A stretch of DNA of 64,000 bases from the NCBI RefSeq assembly GCF_002258785.1, contig NZ_NOYI01000019.1, positions 1-64,000 on the forward strand, given 5' to 3'. A program made the translations under genes and the position numbers. Positions 34,129 through 43,518 of this stretch are shown here, in pieces. The DNA is from Rhodococcus sp. 06-235-1A. Its GTDB lineage: Bacteria; Actinomycetota; Actinomycetes; Mycobacteriales; Mycobacteriaceae. Under the pieces are notes generated by a model that was given only the letters and a program-made list of their open reading frames with translations, had not been told where the DNA came from and ran no database searches. Each line of letters opens with the position of its first letter. Position 1 is the stretch's first letter.

Positions 34129-36297
34129 TCAGCCTCCGATTGCTTTGGTGTAGATCTCGACCATTTCCTGCAGGGCGGTGCGTTTGCCGTCGACGAGCCA
34201 CTGGCCGTAGGACTCGTGCACCCGCGAGCCCAGGAAGCTCGCTGCGGTGACGCCGGCGTCGACGATCTGCCCCAGGGCTGCGGCGTCCGGGGAGGTGACC
34301 GTCGCCAATGCCGAATTTCCCAGTCCGACAAGGTCGCTGCTCTGTGCTTGGCTGCTCATCAGCGCGGTCATCGCATCGGTGGGTGCGTGCAGTTGGTCGG
34401 CGGACATCTTCTGGCTCGGCATCAGGACGCCGAGTGCGACGTTGGCGAGATCGATTCCGATGGGCAGCAATTGACCGAGAGCGAGAAGGTTTCCGGTCTC
34501 GACGACCTGCCATGCGACCTCTTGGAGCTGTCCGACGTCGCGGGCGAGGCGGATGACGTCGACGTTCGCGAGCAGACCTGCCACCATCGACGTCGCGGCC
34601 GCGGTGCCGGACGGGTCCGGAATCAGGCTGATCAACCGCGCGATCGAGGACAGATCGACCCCGGCAGCCATCTTCACCAGTGGAGAGAGCTGATTGTTCA
34701 GCTCACCCGAAACCCGGTGCGCTTCTTTGATGTTGCCCGAGAGCAAGAATCCGGGGAGGGCTTGCAGGTTCGCCGCGACGCCGTTGTAGTCGACCGACGT
34801 CACCCCGGTCACCACGCCTAGGACCTGGTTGATGATCGTGACCGGCTTGATGGCCGACAGAACCGATGTCGCGGTCGCGAGCTGATCGGCCGGGGTGCTG
34901 GCCAGCGGAGACACTCCCGTGCTCAACGTCTGCGCGGGGCCGGACAAGGCCGCAAACGTGCTCGCGGCATCGGTGGGAGCTGCGCCGGCTGCGGACGGGG
35001 TCGAGCCGCTCAGAGCCGATGCGCCCGACAGGACGCTGCTCGCCAAGCTCACGACCTGGTCGGCGGCACCGACGATCTTGGGGATGTCGATCTGGTCGAG
35101 CGCGTCGACGACTCCGCTGGTCGCTGCTTCCGGTGACCCTTCGGCTGCGGTGCGCAGGCCGTCACGGGCGGCGGGGTTCGCCGCCATCCACGACTGTGTC
35201 TGGGCGACCGGTGCGAACGTGCCGGACAGGAGCTTGGCCTGCTGGCCGATCTCGGCGATGTCGAGAGCCGAGGAGGTCGAGGTCGGAGCGCCGGCGGTCT
35301 GCAGCTTGTCCACCGAGGCTGCCAGCGAGGACGCGGCACCGGGTGCGGCGGAGAGGTCGGCGAATCCGTAGTCGGAGGTGACTGCGTCCAGGAACGACGA
35401 CGCACCTGCACCCGCGCCGGTGGCTGTCGGGGCTCCGGGGGTCGAGGACGTCGACGGAGTGGGGGTGCTTTCGGTGGCGCTGGTCGAGGTGGGCTGCGTC
35501 GATGTCGCGGTGGACTGGCCTGTCGCGGTTGCTGCGGTGGATTGGCCGGTTGCGGTGGCTGTGGGCGCGCTGGTGCCGGGTGTGACGGTGGCTCCGGCTG
35601 CTGTTTCTACGGTGCCGGGTGGGTTGGCGAGGATGCGGCCGAGCGAGGCCAGGAAGGAGTTCGAGGACGTTTCGGTGTTGCAGTACTTGTCGTCGGGGTG
35701 GCAGATGTCGAAGACCTTCCCCGACAGGGCACCGAATCCGCGGGCGTCGGGTCCTCCGATTCCCTGACCGGCGAGGGTGGGACCGACGACCTTCGCACCT
35801 GCGGTGCCGCGCTTGGGGTTGGCCAGCAGTGCGACCGCCAGTACCGAGGCCGGCGGCGTCGGTCCGGACCCGGTCCCGATGTCGACCGCTACGTCGTTGG
35901 CGATCTGAGCGCCCTGGGAGTAGCCGCCGATGACGAATTTCGAGCCGGGGCAGCGGGTGAGGGCGTCGACCGTGGCCCGATCGCCTTCGGTCTTGGAGGT
36001 CGCGTACGTCATGCCGGACTGGAGGAATGCCTGTGCGGGGTAGGAGGGGTAGACGACCTGGATCTGAGATCCGTAGCGGCGCTGCAGCTCCTGGCCGACT
36101 TGTCCGAGCATTCCGGCCGGTTTGGTGGGGTCGGCATCGGCGCGGGTCTCGGTGGTTCCCGGTGCCAGGACCGCCACGTATCGCGCGCACGGCGACCCGG
36201 CTGCGGGTGCGGCGGAGGCGACCGGGGCCACGAGGACGAGTCCGGTGGCCACGGCGGCGGTCAGGGCGGCGAGTCGGACGGAGACGGCACTGCGCAT
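34129..36297 (-). CDS. Secreted cutinase-like esterase with long C-terminal extension
   Basis: The 722-residue product has a signal peptide ending A-S-A near residue 29, then a cutinase domain of about 190 residues with nucleophile Ser in GYSQGA (near 127) and the D-x-C-H-P-D-D-x-Y-C segment (near 197) that carries the Asp/His pair. Cutinase-like enzymes of mycolata hydrolyse lipid esters, and some cut mycolic esters. After a TTS-rich linker the last 400 residues are alanine/serine-rich helices with no assigned fold. It is much longer than ordinary cutinases (about 200-330 aa). It could help the conjugation machine pass the mycolate layer, which is inference from context. Confidence 0.85.
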   Translation of the reverse strand: MRSAVSVRLAALTAAVATGLVLVAPVASAAPAAGSPCARYVAVLAPGTTETRADADPTKPAGMLGQVGQELQRRYGSQIQVVYPSYPAQAFLQSGMTYATSKTEGDRATVDALTRCPGSKFVIGGYSQGAQIANDVAVDIGTGSGPTPPASVLAVALLANPKRGTAGAKVVGPTLAGQGIGGPDARGFGALSGKVFDICHPDDKYCNTETSSNSFLASLGRILANPPGTVETAAGATVTPGTSAPTATATGQSTAATATGQSTATSTQPTSTSATESTPTPSTSSTPGAPTATGAGAGASSFLDAVTSDYGFADLSAAPGAASSLAASVDKLQTAGAPTSTSSALDIAEIGQQAKLLSGTFAPVAQTQSWMAANPAARDGLRTAAEGSPEAATSGVVDALDQIDIPKIVGAADQVVSLASSVLSGASALSGSTPSAAGAAPTDAASTFAALSGPAQTLSTGVSPLASTPADQLATATSVLSAIKPVTIINQVLGVVTGVTSVDYNGVAANLQALPGFLLSGNIKEAHRVSGELNNQLSPLVKMAAGVDLSSIARLISLIPDPSGTAAATSMVAGLLANVDVIRLARDVGQLQEVAWQVVETGNLLALGQLLPIGIDLANVALGVLMPSQKMSADQLHAPTDAMTALMSSQAQSSDLVGLGNSALATVTSPDAAALGQIVDAGVTAASFLGSRVHESYGQWLVDGKRTALQEMVEIYTKAIGG

Positions 36298-36300
36298 GGT

Positions 36301-36966
36301 CTATTCCCCTACTTCGGTGATCGATTCGATGAGATGACGCCCGTCGACCACGGAGGTGGTGACGCGCTGGGTGCGGTACTTCGGGCCGGGTGTCCCGTCG
36401 GGTTGGACGAGACTGACGGTGAGGGTGAACAGCCCGGGCAGGACCGGATCGAGGTCGAGGCAGTACATCGAGCCGACAGGGGTCGCGGCGATACCCGCGT
36501 CGAGGTTCGCCACGCTGGTGAACGGCGGGGCGGCCGGGGAGAGGAGCTCGAACGCGGCGGCACCGGACCGTTCGACGTACAGGCGGTACTCGAACGCCCT
36601 GATAGCGTTCTCGCCGCTGTCCTGCCCGCCCGCGGGCATCGAGCAATCACCCTGCGCGGACTCGGCAGGAGCAGACGTCGGTGAGCTCTCGCTGGGTGAT
36701 TGCTCGGTGTACGTCGACGGCGCGGACGTGATCAGTGCATCGGCCGGCAGTGGGCCCTGCGCGGGTTGCGGGTCGTCACCGGTGGCCACGATGACGCCGG
36801 TGAGGATTGCGGCGACCGTGACGGCAGCGCCGCCGAACAGCAGGGCTGCTCGGCGACGACTGCCGTCACGGGATCCGGATGCGGCGCGCGGTGGTTGTGG
36901 ACGTCTCGGTGACCGGCTCGGGCCGGTGGCGCTGACGATCGACGAACCGTGGTGCTCACGCGCCAT
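36301..36966 (-). CDS. Bitopic transfer-operon protein
   Basis: The 221-residue protein has a basic, proline/arginine-rich cytoplasmic N terminus. One membrane helix lies at about 40-62 (AALLFGGAAVTVAAILTGVI), and an external domain follows with conserved-looking strands (FEYRLYVERSGAAAFELLS) and two cysteines. The overall layout resembles VirB8-like or cell-wall-facing assembly proteins. It ends three bases before the cutinase gene starts. No family can be named. Confidence 0.65.
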   Translation of the reverse strand: MAREHHGSSIVSATGPSRSPRRPQPPRAASGSRDGSRRRAALLFGGAAVTVAAILTGVIVATGDDPQPAQGPLPADALITSAPSTYTEQSPSESSPTSAPAESAQGDCSMPAGGQDSGENAIRAFEYRLYVERSGAAAFELLSPAAPPFTSVANLDAGIAATPVGSMYCLDLDPVLPGLFTLTVSLVQPDGTPGPKYRTQRVTTSVVDGRHLIESITEVGE

Positions 36967-37011
36967 GAGGGTGAATCCTTTCGGGGACAGATGAATCCGG
37001 GGAGAGAGCGG

Positions 37012-38346
37012 TCACGCAGGGGCGAAGGCGGCGTTCAGTCCTGCGAGCGCGGCGTTGGCCTGATCGACGATCGGTGCTGCTGCGGTGGTGACCGCGGCGA
37101 CGGTGTCGGCGACGGCAGGCTGCTCGAGGGCCTTCGAGGTGAACCCCTGTGCTGCTTCGACGGCAGGTGCGGTCCACACCGACGCGTCGCTGACGGCCTT
37201 GTCGACGATCGGTGCCGCGTTCTGGACTGCGGTGTCGGCGGCCGCGAGCACCTGGCGGCCGTTCGGGTCGGCAGCAAGAGTGTCGCGGACCTGCCCGACG
37301 GGTCCGGGGAGATCGACGGTCGCGGCCGGCGGGATCGCCGGGACGCTGTCGGCGGCCGGGGGAACCACCGCGGGTGCGGGGGCCGGCTCTTCGATGATCT
37401 GCTGTTCGCCGCCGAGAACGGTGGCACCGAGGACACCGCCGATGGCAGCGCCAGCGCCGGTCAGACCCAGCACGATCGGTGCCGACAGGGCAGCGCCGAC
37501 GCCGGCACCGGCAAGTGCGGCCGCACCGGGAACGAAGATGTACCCCACCGGTCCGGCCCAGATGACCGCGGGTGTGGCTGCGGTCGTCGCCGCAAGTCCG
37601 AGCGCGCCACCGATAGCAGCACCGGTGCCAGTGATCACTGCGGCCGGGGCCACCGATGCAGCCAGGCCGACAGCGCCACCGGTGATGACACCGGTGGCGG
37701 TACCGGCCGCGATGCGGTCGGCACGAGGTGCATCGGCGAAACCGTTGTCCACGAGCCAGTTACCACCGTCGGCTTGAATTGCCTGGGTGGTGTTGTTGAA
37801 CTGCTCGACGAAATTGCGGTCCACGATGTTCGGGTCGTACGGCACGAGTTCACCGCCGACGAGGAAGTACCCGTCAGGTGCGTCGATCGGGGCGATGACC
37901 TTGCGCTGCACCGTCGGGACCGGCGGCGGGGGCGGCGGAGTCGCCTGCAATGCCGGGGGTGCTTCGCTCGGGGCGGCCTGCGGAGCAGGGGCTTCGTAGT
38001 AGGTGTTCTGGTAGTACGAGGACTGCTGGTTACCGGCCAGGTAGTCGTCATAGCTACGCGACGGGGTCTGCTGGACCTGTGGTGATGGCTGGTAGCCGGG
38101 TAGGTACTGGCGTTCTTCCGGTGCGGCCGGCGGCGGGGTGGCCGGAGCCGTTTGCGGTGTGCCGGTGACGCCCGGCTGTGATTCCTGCGGGGCGATGACG
38201 CCCGGCTGTGAGGGTGCGGCCTGCGCGGGAGCGGCCTGCATGGTCAGGCCTGCGATCGTCACCGCGGCCATGGCGGGCAGCGATTTGATCACCCGCCCTC
38301 GCGTGTTGGGTGAGCGGTGGTGTCCGGTGCCCGGTGTTGCTGGCAT
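37012..38346 (-). CDS. Glycine-zipper-rich exported/membrane protein, first gene of the transfer operon
   Basis: The ATG at 38346 gives 444 residues. A cleavable-looking signal sequence (about 20-43) precedes a proline/glutamine/tyrosine-rich segment. Residues 215-320 are hydrophobic alanine/glycine repeats with glycine-zipper character (GTGAAIGGALGLAATTAA; GAGVGAALSAPIVLGLTGAGAAIGG). The C-terminal 130 residues are alanine- and valine-rich and helical. Such zipper segments insert in membranes or form oligomeric rods. It is the first gene of the minus-strand operon. Function is unknown. Confidence 0.65.
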   Translation of the reverse strand: MPATPGTGHHRSPNTRGRVIKSLPAMAAVTIAGLTMQAAPAQAAPSQPGVIAPQESQPGVTGTPQTAPATPPPAAPEERQYLPGYQPSPQVQQTPSRSYDDYLAGNQQSSYYQNTYYEAPAPQAAPSEAPPALQATPPPPPPVPTVQRKVIAPIDAPDGYFLVGGELVPYDPNIVDRNFVEQFNNTTQAIQADGGNWLVDNGFADAPRADRIAAGTATGVITGGAVGLAASVAPAAVITGTGAAIGGALGLAATTAATPAVIWAGPVGYIFVPGAAALAGAGVGAALSAPIVLGLTGAGAAIGGVLGATVLGGEQQIIEEPAPAPAVVPPAADSVPAIPPAATVDLPGPVGQVRDTLAADPNGRQVLAAADTAVQNAAPIVDKAVSDASVWTAPAVEAAQGFTSKALEQPAVADTVAAVTTAAAPIVDQANAALAGLNAAFAPA

Positions 38347-38794
38347 TGTGTGTCGATCCCTTCCTGGTGCGACCCGATGGTCGGGTCGTTCTGGTGAATG
38401 CGATTGCGGAGCAACCGTTCTGGCGACGATTGGTTCTAGATCAAGTGAGTGGAGAAAGTGGATGGGTGCGTGCGATCCATAGGTTGTGGGCCAGTCGCAC
38501 GCACCCATCACGTGCTAGAGGCTCAGAGCCAGCCGAAGAACACCGACCAGAACCAAGGCTGCTGGAAAATCCACATCGGGTATCGAAATCCTCTCTGTCA
38601 GAACGGGTGTGGGTTCGAGGGGTGATGTCCCGGCGGGGCCGCGCAGTACCGAACATGATGAAATGCGCTTACTGCGCGACCCTCGCGCCGGTCCACCGTT
38701 CGAGCTACAGGACGTCGGGGGAGCTCCTGTAGCTCACGAGCGGGACTATCAGCAGAAGCCCACTCGGGTCGGGCTGCAATTCGAACCGCCAGGT

Positions 38795-39034
38795 CTACGG
38801 CTTACTGGAAGTAATGGATCGATCAGTGCACGATGTGGATGGACCCCACTCGGCTAGCAGGGCTCCGTCGTCACCGATGTACTGGTGGCGACCGGAATGC
38901 CCGTGGTCGAGCGAGCATGCAATCAAGTCACCATGTGTCCGATTCACGACGATTGACGCGCAAAACTGTCTCTGTGCGAGGAAAGTTGACTCCATCGCAT
39001 CCCGTGCGGCACTCACCTCGGTCCACCCCCACAC
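38795..39034 (-). CDS. Small hypothetical protein with His/Cys-rich core
   Basis: The frame opens with a GTG at 39034 (79 residues) or an ATG at 38995 (66 residues). The core contains CASIVVNRTHGDLIACSLDHG followed by H-S-G-R-H and a W, a spacing of C and H that resembles short zinc-binding or phage-type proteins. There is no family match I can name. It lies convergent to nothing obvious, in a poorly coding region, so a real gene is likely but not sure. Confidence 0.4.
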   Translation of the reverse strand: MWGWTEVSAARDAMESTFLAQRQFCASIVVNRTHGDLIACSLDHGHSGRHQYIGDDGALLAEWGPSTSCTDRSITSSKP

Positions 39035-39232
39035 CCTTGGCTAAAGTGGCAATGTCGGTCGAACGCACTTGTCGTCGCGCCTCGTCCGTGTTGGCCCAGC
39101 ACTGAACTTCGAAGCTGTCCAATTCTGGGCTTAGCTGTCGACGGCAATGGTGGAGCGGAAACCGCGAGCGACGTGACCATGTGGAACTCCCGACAGGAAT
39201 GATCGGACGGAATCTGTGAGCAAACCGTCCTA

Positions 39233-39307
39233 ATGTCCCGCGCTACAAGCAGTGCCGAGAGCGACAAGCACCGAGGAATCCCTTTTGGGCGCGCAATAGG
39301 ACTGTAG
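39233..39307 (+). CDS. Doubtful 24-residue micro-ORF with RGIPFG motif
   Basis: An ATG at 39233 opens a 24-codon frame ending in HRGIPFGRAIGL. A similar RG-M-PFG ending occurs in the better-supported 49-residue ORF at 48547-48696, which is why it is listed. The ribosome-binding site is weak. It may be a chance ORF. Confidence 0.2.
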   Translation: MSRATSSAESDKHRGIPFGRAIGL

Positions 39308-39463
39308 AACAGGTTTGGTGCACCGCGCAATTGGTTGAAGGTTGTGGAACTCGGAACGGGCGAGCGCATTGTTGCAACGATAGCGCGCAACTATAAAACG
39401 CACAAGACATCGAGGTTGACGTGGATCGAGGAAGATGAAGCTGTCTTGGAAGGTCGATAGAGA

Positions 39464-39925
39464 GTGGGGACAGTGCCGCGAAGCGGGGTTCGTGGATTTC
39501 GGGCCGATCGGTTGCGCGAGCTTCGGGTACGCGCTGGGTTCAGTGCTGACGACCTTGCGGCGACTGTGGGCGCGACTAGGCAAGCGGTATCCACCTGGGA
39601 AACGGGGCGTTCAACGCCACCGCCGGCGACCCTTGGTCGAATCGCGAATGCCCTGCACACGTCGGTCGCAGCCTTAGTTCCGATTCCGGAGTCTCAGCTC
39701 AAATTGTCCGACCTGAGGGTGCATGCGGCGCTTTCCCAGGGCGACGCTGCGCGGATGTTGGGGATGTCGGCCACTGTTCTCGCCGACATCGAGCGGGGGC
39801 GCAAGCCTGAGACGGAGGAGCGCATCGAGTCGCTTGCGGAAGCGTATGGGGTATCCACCCGAACGGTGGCAGCTGCATGGAGTCGAACTCGCGATGCACG
39901 CACGACACGCGCGCAGTCCTTGTAA
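39464..39925 (+). CDS. Tandem XRE-family helix-turn-helix regulator
   Basis: The 153-residue protein carries two XRE-type helix-turn-helix domains. The first is at about 15-70 (ADDLAATVGATRQAVSTWE), the second at about 80-135 (SQGDAARMLGMSATVLADIE). Tandem XRE proteins often act as repressors of mobile elements, and it could control the integrase or transfer genes. A GTG at 39464 or at 39473 may be the start. It is followed by a gap, then by the minus-strand Rv3651-like gene. Confidence 0.8.
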   Translation: MGTVPRSGVRGFRADRLRELRVRAGFSADDLAATVGATRQAVSTWETGRSTPPPATLGRIANALHTSVAALVPIPESQLKLSDLRVHAALSQGDAARMLGMSATVLADIERGRKPETEERIESLAEAYGVSTRTVAAAWSRTRDARTTRAQSL

Positions 39926-40020
39926 AAAACGCAACTATTAAACGTACGTGCAGTGCGGGCGCTGCGATCGACGTGAGTCCGCAATAGTCTCTGTAGATCC
40001 GCATGGATCCGCGAGATTTT

Positions 40021-41025
40021 TTACTCTTCGCACAATTCGGTCAGAGTGACAAGTGCGGCCGTGGTGTGCTGATCAAGCGAGACCAGAACCGCGTTGACTT
40101 TCATGGGCTTCCAATGTCCGTCGAGAGTTCTGAATCGAAGCACGGCGTTAGTGCGTTCGCGTGCGAGTGCATTCGACATTTGCTTCGCAATTGGTACGTC
40201 GTCCGGATGAATGGCCGGTACCGGTTCGTCGGGAAGGTTTTCCCAGCAGATATTCGGTACAGGTTCAGAGTTGTACCAGCGCAACAAGTTCAGAGTCCTG
40301 AGGTTGACCAGTGCGCGGTACTCGCCCTCCTTGGTAGACGCCTCCAGGACACGATGCTCGAGTATCGTGGGTGGGGGAGCGATAGTGATTTCACCTGCGG
40401 GGCCGATGTCATGCGTGATGCCCCTCAGGATTATTTCGGTGCCCGCAGCCTGGTCTTCGGCAATCATCCGGCACGAGAAGTGCGCGGCCCGAAGTTCGCC
40501 GTCGTCCCGTCTCACTGTCCAAACTGCTTGATGGGTAGTGCCCGGTGCTGACTGCACGATCTTGGCCATAGCTTCGCTCTCGTCACGGTTTGTGACAAGT
40601 CGGGTGAACGCTCCCGCGAGTGCGCGCTGGGTCTCGCGCTCGTTTTGCGGAACGCGGTACAAATCGAGTAGATCATTGCTTCCGCTTGCTGTGCTATTCG
40701 TGAGGTTGAACTGCCACGCCCCGGTGGCGTCTCGCGGAGGTGGAGTCTCATCGCGCCGGCCGAGCCACACCCATGCCCCGTGCGTACGGCCCGCAAAGGT
40801 TTGCAGTGGTTCGGCCAGTACTCGCCTGTATCGGTCTCTGGACAGCCGATCCACCATGGCTCCCGTAACAAGCGTCTCCGTCACCGCGGCCAGTGCCTCG
40901 TTGCGGCTGGCGGAGCTGCGCAGAACATGACGAGGTGAAACAAAAGACTTGGGCGAGGACCCAACTCCGATCACGGACGGCTCTTCATCTCCGAACGTCT
41001 CTATCAGGATCCAGCTATTCGACAT
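40021..41025 (-). CDS. Rv3651-like (DUF5593) PAS/GAF-type protein
   Basis: The ATG at 41025 gives 334 residues. The N terminus (SWILIETFGDEEPSVIGVG) resembles the mycobacterial Rv3651-like family, whose members have GAF- and PAS-like folds and unknown ligands. Two later stretches contain PAS-type strand patterns (ICWENLPDEPVPAIHPDD near 260-280 and FRTLDGHWKPMKVNA near 300-315). There is no membrane segment. It could be a sensor or lipid-related binding protein. It shares its operon with the SDR upstream, 52 bases apart. Confidence 0.65.
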   Translation of the reverse strand: MSNSWILIETFGDEEPSVIGVGSSPKSFVSPRHVLRSSASRNEALAAVTETLVTGAMVDRLSRDRYRRVLAEPLQTFAGRTHGAWVWLGRRDETPPPRDATGAWQFNLTNSTASGSNDLLDLYRVPQNERETQRALAGAFTRLVTNRDESEAMAKIVQSAPGTTHQAVWTVRRDDGELRAAHFSCRMIAEDQAAGTEIILRGITHDIGPAGEITIAPPPTILEHRVLEASTKEGEYRALVNLRTLNLLRWYNSEPVPNICWENLPDEPVPAIHPDDVPIAKQMSNALARERTNAVLRFRTLDGHWKPMKVNAVLVSLDQHTTAALVTLTELCEE

Positions 41026-41077
41026 GGTTGACCGACCCCCGCAGGTCTGGTGAGTGGTTTCTGTTGATGACGACTTG

Positions 41078-41893
41078 CTAGGTCCGTCGCAGTGCTCGGA
41101 GCGAAGGCAGCAGCCGTTGGTAGTGAGGGCCAAGCACGCGCGTTGTCGCGGCGACGAGGCGGGCGTCGTTCCCTATTGTCACCTGCGACTTCCCCCTCCA
41201 CGCACCCGCAATGATTTTTTGGGCGGCCACTTCGGGGGTGGTTCGGGCTATGCGTCTATCGAAAAAATCGGCAGTCCGCACGTGATCAACGCCCGGTGCC
41301 GCCCGCGCCGTCCGAGCGATCGACGTCTTGAGTCCACCAGGGATCACACAGGTCGCACGCGCGGTTCGTGACGCCAGGCGGAGTTCCTGGTTCAGGGCTT
41401 CGGTAAAGCCCCGAACGGCAAATTTGGATGAGTTGTATGCCGAGTAGCCTGGTGCGGACATGACTCCAAATGCGGACGACACGTTGATAATTCGGCCTCG
41501 ACGTGACGTTAGAATGTCCGGCAGAAAAGCGCGAGAGCTGTTGACGACGCTCTCGAAGTTGGTTGCCATCACGAGATCGAAATCAGCTGGGGGAGTGTCG
41601 ATGACATCGCCGCTATATAGAACACCTGCGACGTTGAAGACCGCATCAATACCGCCGAGCCCATTGCGCGAAGATGCGGCCCACGAAGTGATTTCGGCCC
41701 GGCTGGAGACGTCGACACGGGTCGCTCGCGCGATCGCGGCCGTCGCAGCACATCGAGACTGTGTGTCGAGGAGGGCGTCGTAGTTGCTGTCGGCGAGCGC
41801 GAGTGACCACTTCTGTTGTGCTAGCTGCAAGGCGATCTCGCGGCCTACGCCCGAACCCGCGCCGGTAATCGCTGCTTTCCATTCACCTGGCAT
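41078..41893 (-). CDS. Short-chain dehydrogenase/reductase (SDR)
   Basis: The 271-residue protein is a classical SDR. The dinucleotide-binding motif TGAGSGVG lies near residue 10, the N-V-A-G motif near 88, a catalytic serine near 140 (IINVSSAFG), and the Y-N-S-S-K active-site motif near 155. It reduces or oxidises carbonyls or alcohols using NAD(P). Substrate is unknown. A broken copy of its C-terminal part lies at about 50900-51005. It is located between the Rv3651-like gene and the integrase. Confidence 0.85.
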   Translation of the reverse strand: MPGEWKAAITGAGSGVGREIALQLAQQKWSLALADSNYDALLDTQSRCAATAAIARATRVDVSSRAEITSWAASSRNGLGGIDAVFNVAGVLYSGDVIDTPPADFDLVMATNFESVVNSSRAFLPDILTSRRGRIINVSSAFGVMSAPGYSAYNSSKFAVRGFTEALNQELRLASRTARATCVIPGGLKTSIARTARAAPGVDHVRTADFFDRRIARTTPEVAAQKIIAGAWRGKSQVTIGNDARLVAATTRVLGPHYQRLLPSLRALRRT

Positions 41894-42238
41894 CTGCTCG
41901 CCCCTCCTGCGCCTCGCTACCTTGGGTAACTAGGAACAGTAACGAAAGGCTTGCAGTCGCGCTAGCAACCAGCTGGTCTGTATTTCGTTTTGTATCTAGT
42001 CGTTCCGGTGCGCTTTGTTCGGAGGCGCTCGGACGAGCGGTGAACCATATGCGTGAGTACGACTCGGGTCCGTAAATGTTGGCAACGCATTTGCGGGACG
42101 GTCGGTGTAGATAGGTGTCGGAAAGTCGATCTAATGTCGCCGCGGTAAATTGCATTTTCCGCGCCGTCTTGAGGAAAACACCAGTTCAGCACAGTTTCGC
42201 TCTGCAGAGACGTCGGCAATCTGCGTTAGGCTGCGCAT

Positions 42239-43414
42239 ATGGACTTCCGACCAGGCCGAACACATGCGGTGACCCCTTCCGCAGGCATTTCGGGCACGGG
42301 AAGGCCGATGGCTGTCGAGCCGGAGATCCCGCCCGCCGTCGCGAAGCGGATCGCAAGCGCCGTGCAGTCCTCCCGCTCCGAGGGAACGCGCAAGACCTAC
42401 GCGGCCGCGTGGAAACGCTTCACAAGCTGGTGCGAGACGAATGGTCACGTGACGCTACCGGCGCACCCGGTCACTGTCGCCGCCTACCTCGTCGACGCCG
42501 CCGATACCCGCACCGAAGCAGGGGAGCGGGCCTATGCCGTCGCCACGTTCGGTACTTGGATCGCGGCGATCAACCACCAACACCGAACCACCGGACATCT
42601 ATCGCCCTCCGCGCACGAACTCGTCACTGCAACCCTGTCGGGGATCCGGCGGGAGTACGCGGCCGCGGGGGACCGACCCCGCACCCCGCGAGACCCGTTG
42701 CTGGTCGACGACATCAAGCTGCTCGTCGCGACCGCGCGGGAACGGTGTCACGGCTGGGCCGACGAGGTCCTTGAACGCCGCGATTCGGCCATTCTGCTCC
42801 TCGGGTTCGCCGGTGCCTACCGCCGCAGCGAACTCTCCGAGATGGTCTGCGGAGACGTCACCGTGCACCGGCACGACGGACTCCACATCCGGCTACGTAA
42901 GTCGAAGACCGACCAGGAGGGTAGGGGAGCGGTGAAAGCCCTGCCCTACACGGAGTCCCACCAGACCTGCCCGCCCTGCGCGTACGTCCGATGGGCGCAG
43001 GTGGTCGCCGCCTTCGATGCCGGCGGCCGGCCTTCAGTGATCCGGCTTCTCAGGAAGCGGGATCCATTCGACGGTCACGTGTGCCGTGGGAGGGTGCCCC
43101 GCACCGCCGCACGGGTGCCCCTGCTTCGTACAGTCACCAAGAACGGCAATCTCGGTTCCACCGCGCTATCCGGAGCGGCAATCCACCAAACCATCCGCCG
43201 CCGCGCCGAACATGCCGGATACGACCTCAAGGCTCTCGCCAAGCTCGGAGGCCACTCGCTCCGCGCCGGTTTCGTCACCCAAGGCAACCGCAACGGTGCC
43301 GACGGATCCGCCATCGCCCGACAGACCGGACACGCCAGACTCGACTCCGTCGAGGTGTACCGCCGCGAATACGCACCGCTGGTGGGCAACGCCGTTACCG
43401 ACATCGGCCTGTAA
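42239..43414 (+). CDS. int: Tyrosine recombinase (integrase)
   Basis: The 391-residue protein has an N-terminal SAM-like DNA-binding domain (about 35-130) and the catalytic domain of phage integrase-type recombinases. The catalytic R is in AYRRSEL (near 195), H-x-x-R in HSLRAGF (near 340), the late H in TGHARL (near 363), and the nucleophilic Y in SVEVYRREY (near 371). Such enzymes insert elements at tRNA ends. It is 4 kb from the nearest tRNA-end scar, so it may or may not act there. An ATG at 42308 is an alternative start. Confidence 0.85.
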   Translation: MDFRPGRTHAVTPSAGISGTGRPMAVEPEIPPAVAKRIASAVQSSRSEGTRKTYAAAWKRFTSWCETNGHVTLPAHPVTVAAYLVDAADTRTEAGERAYAVATFGTWIAAINHQHRTTGHLSPSAHELVTATLSGIRREYAAAGDRPRTPRDPLLVDDIKLLVATARERCHGWADEVLERRDSAILLLGFAGAYRRSELSEMVCGDVTVHRHDGLHIRLRKSKTDQEGRGAVKALPYTESHQTCPPCAYVRWAQVVAAFDAGGRPSVIRLLRKRDPFDGHVCRGRVPRTAARVPLLRTVTKNGNLGSTALSGAAIHQTIRRRAEHAGYDLKALAKLGGHSLRAGFVTQGNRNGADGSAIARQTGHARLDSVEVYRREYAPLVGNAVTDIGL

Positions 43415-43518
43415 GTACTGCGCCGATTCGCGTGGGGCGGCAACTGGAGCCACGTCAGCTCGTGGAATAACATGTAAGTAATTTGGTCGTGACGGTTGGC
43501 CAGGAGGAGGTGAAGTCG

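Larger units (their letters stand above)
38347..39463. other. Region between the transfer operon and the XRE gene
   Basis: This kilobase likely contains the promoter of the minus-strand transfer operon. Only one plausible gene is seen (38795-39034, minus), plus a doubtful micro-ORF at 39233-39307 with an RGIPFG motif. Other frames give low-quality composition. A clear -35/-10 pair could not be fixed by eye. Confidence 0.4.

Noticed and set aside
5089..38590. A 16-base match (CATCGGGTATCGAAAT) at 5089 and 38575
   Set aside because: A match of this length can occur by chance in GC-biased DNA of this size, and the flanks do not match.
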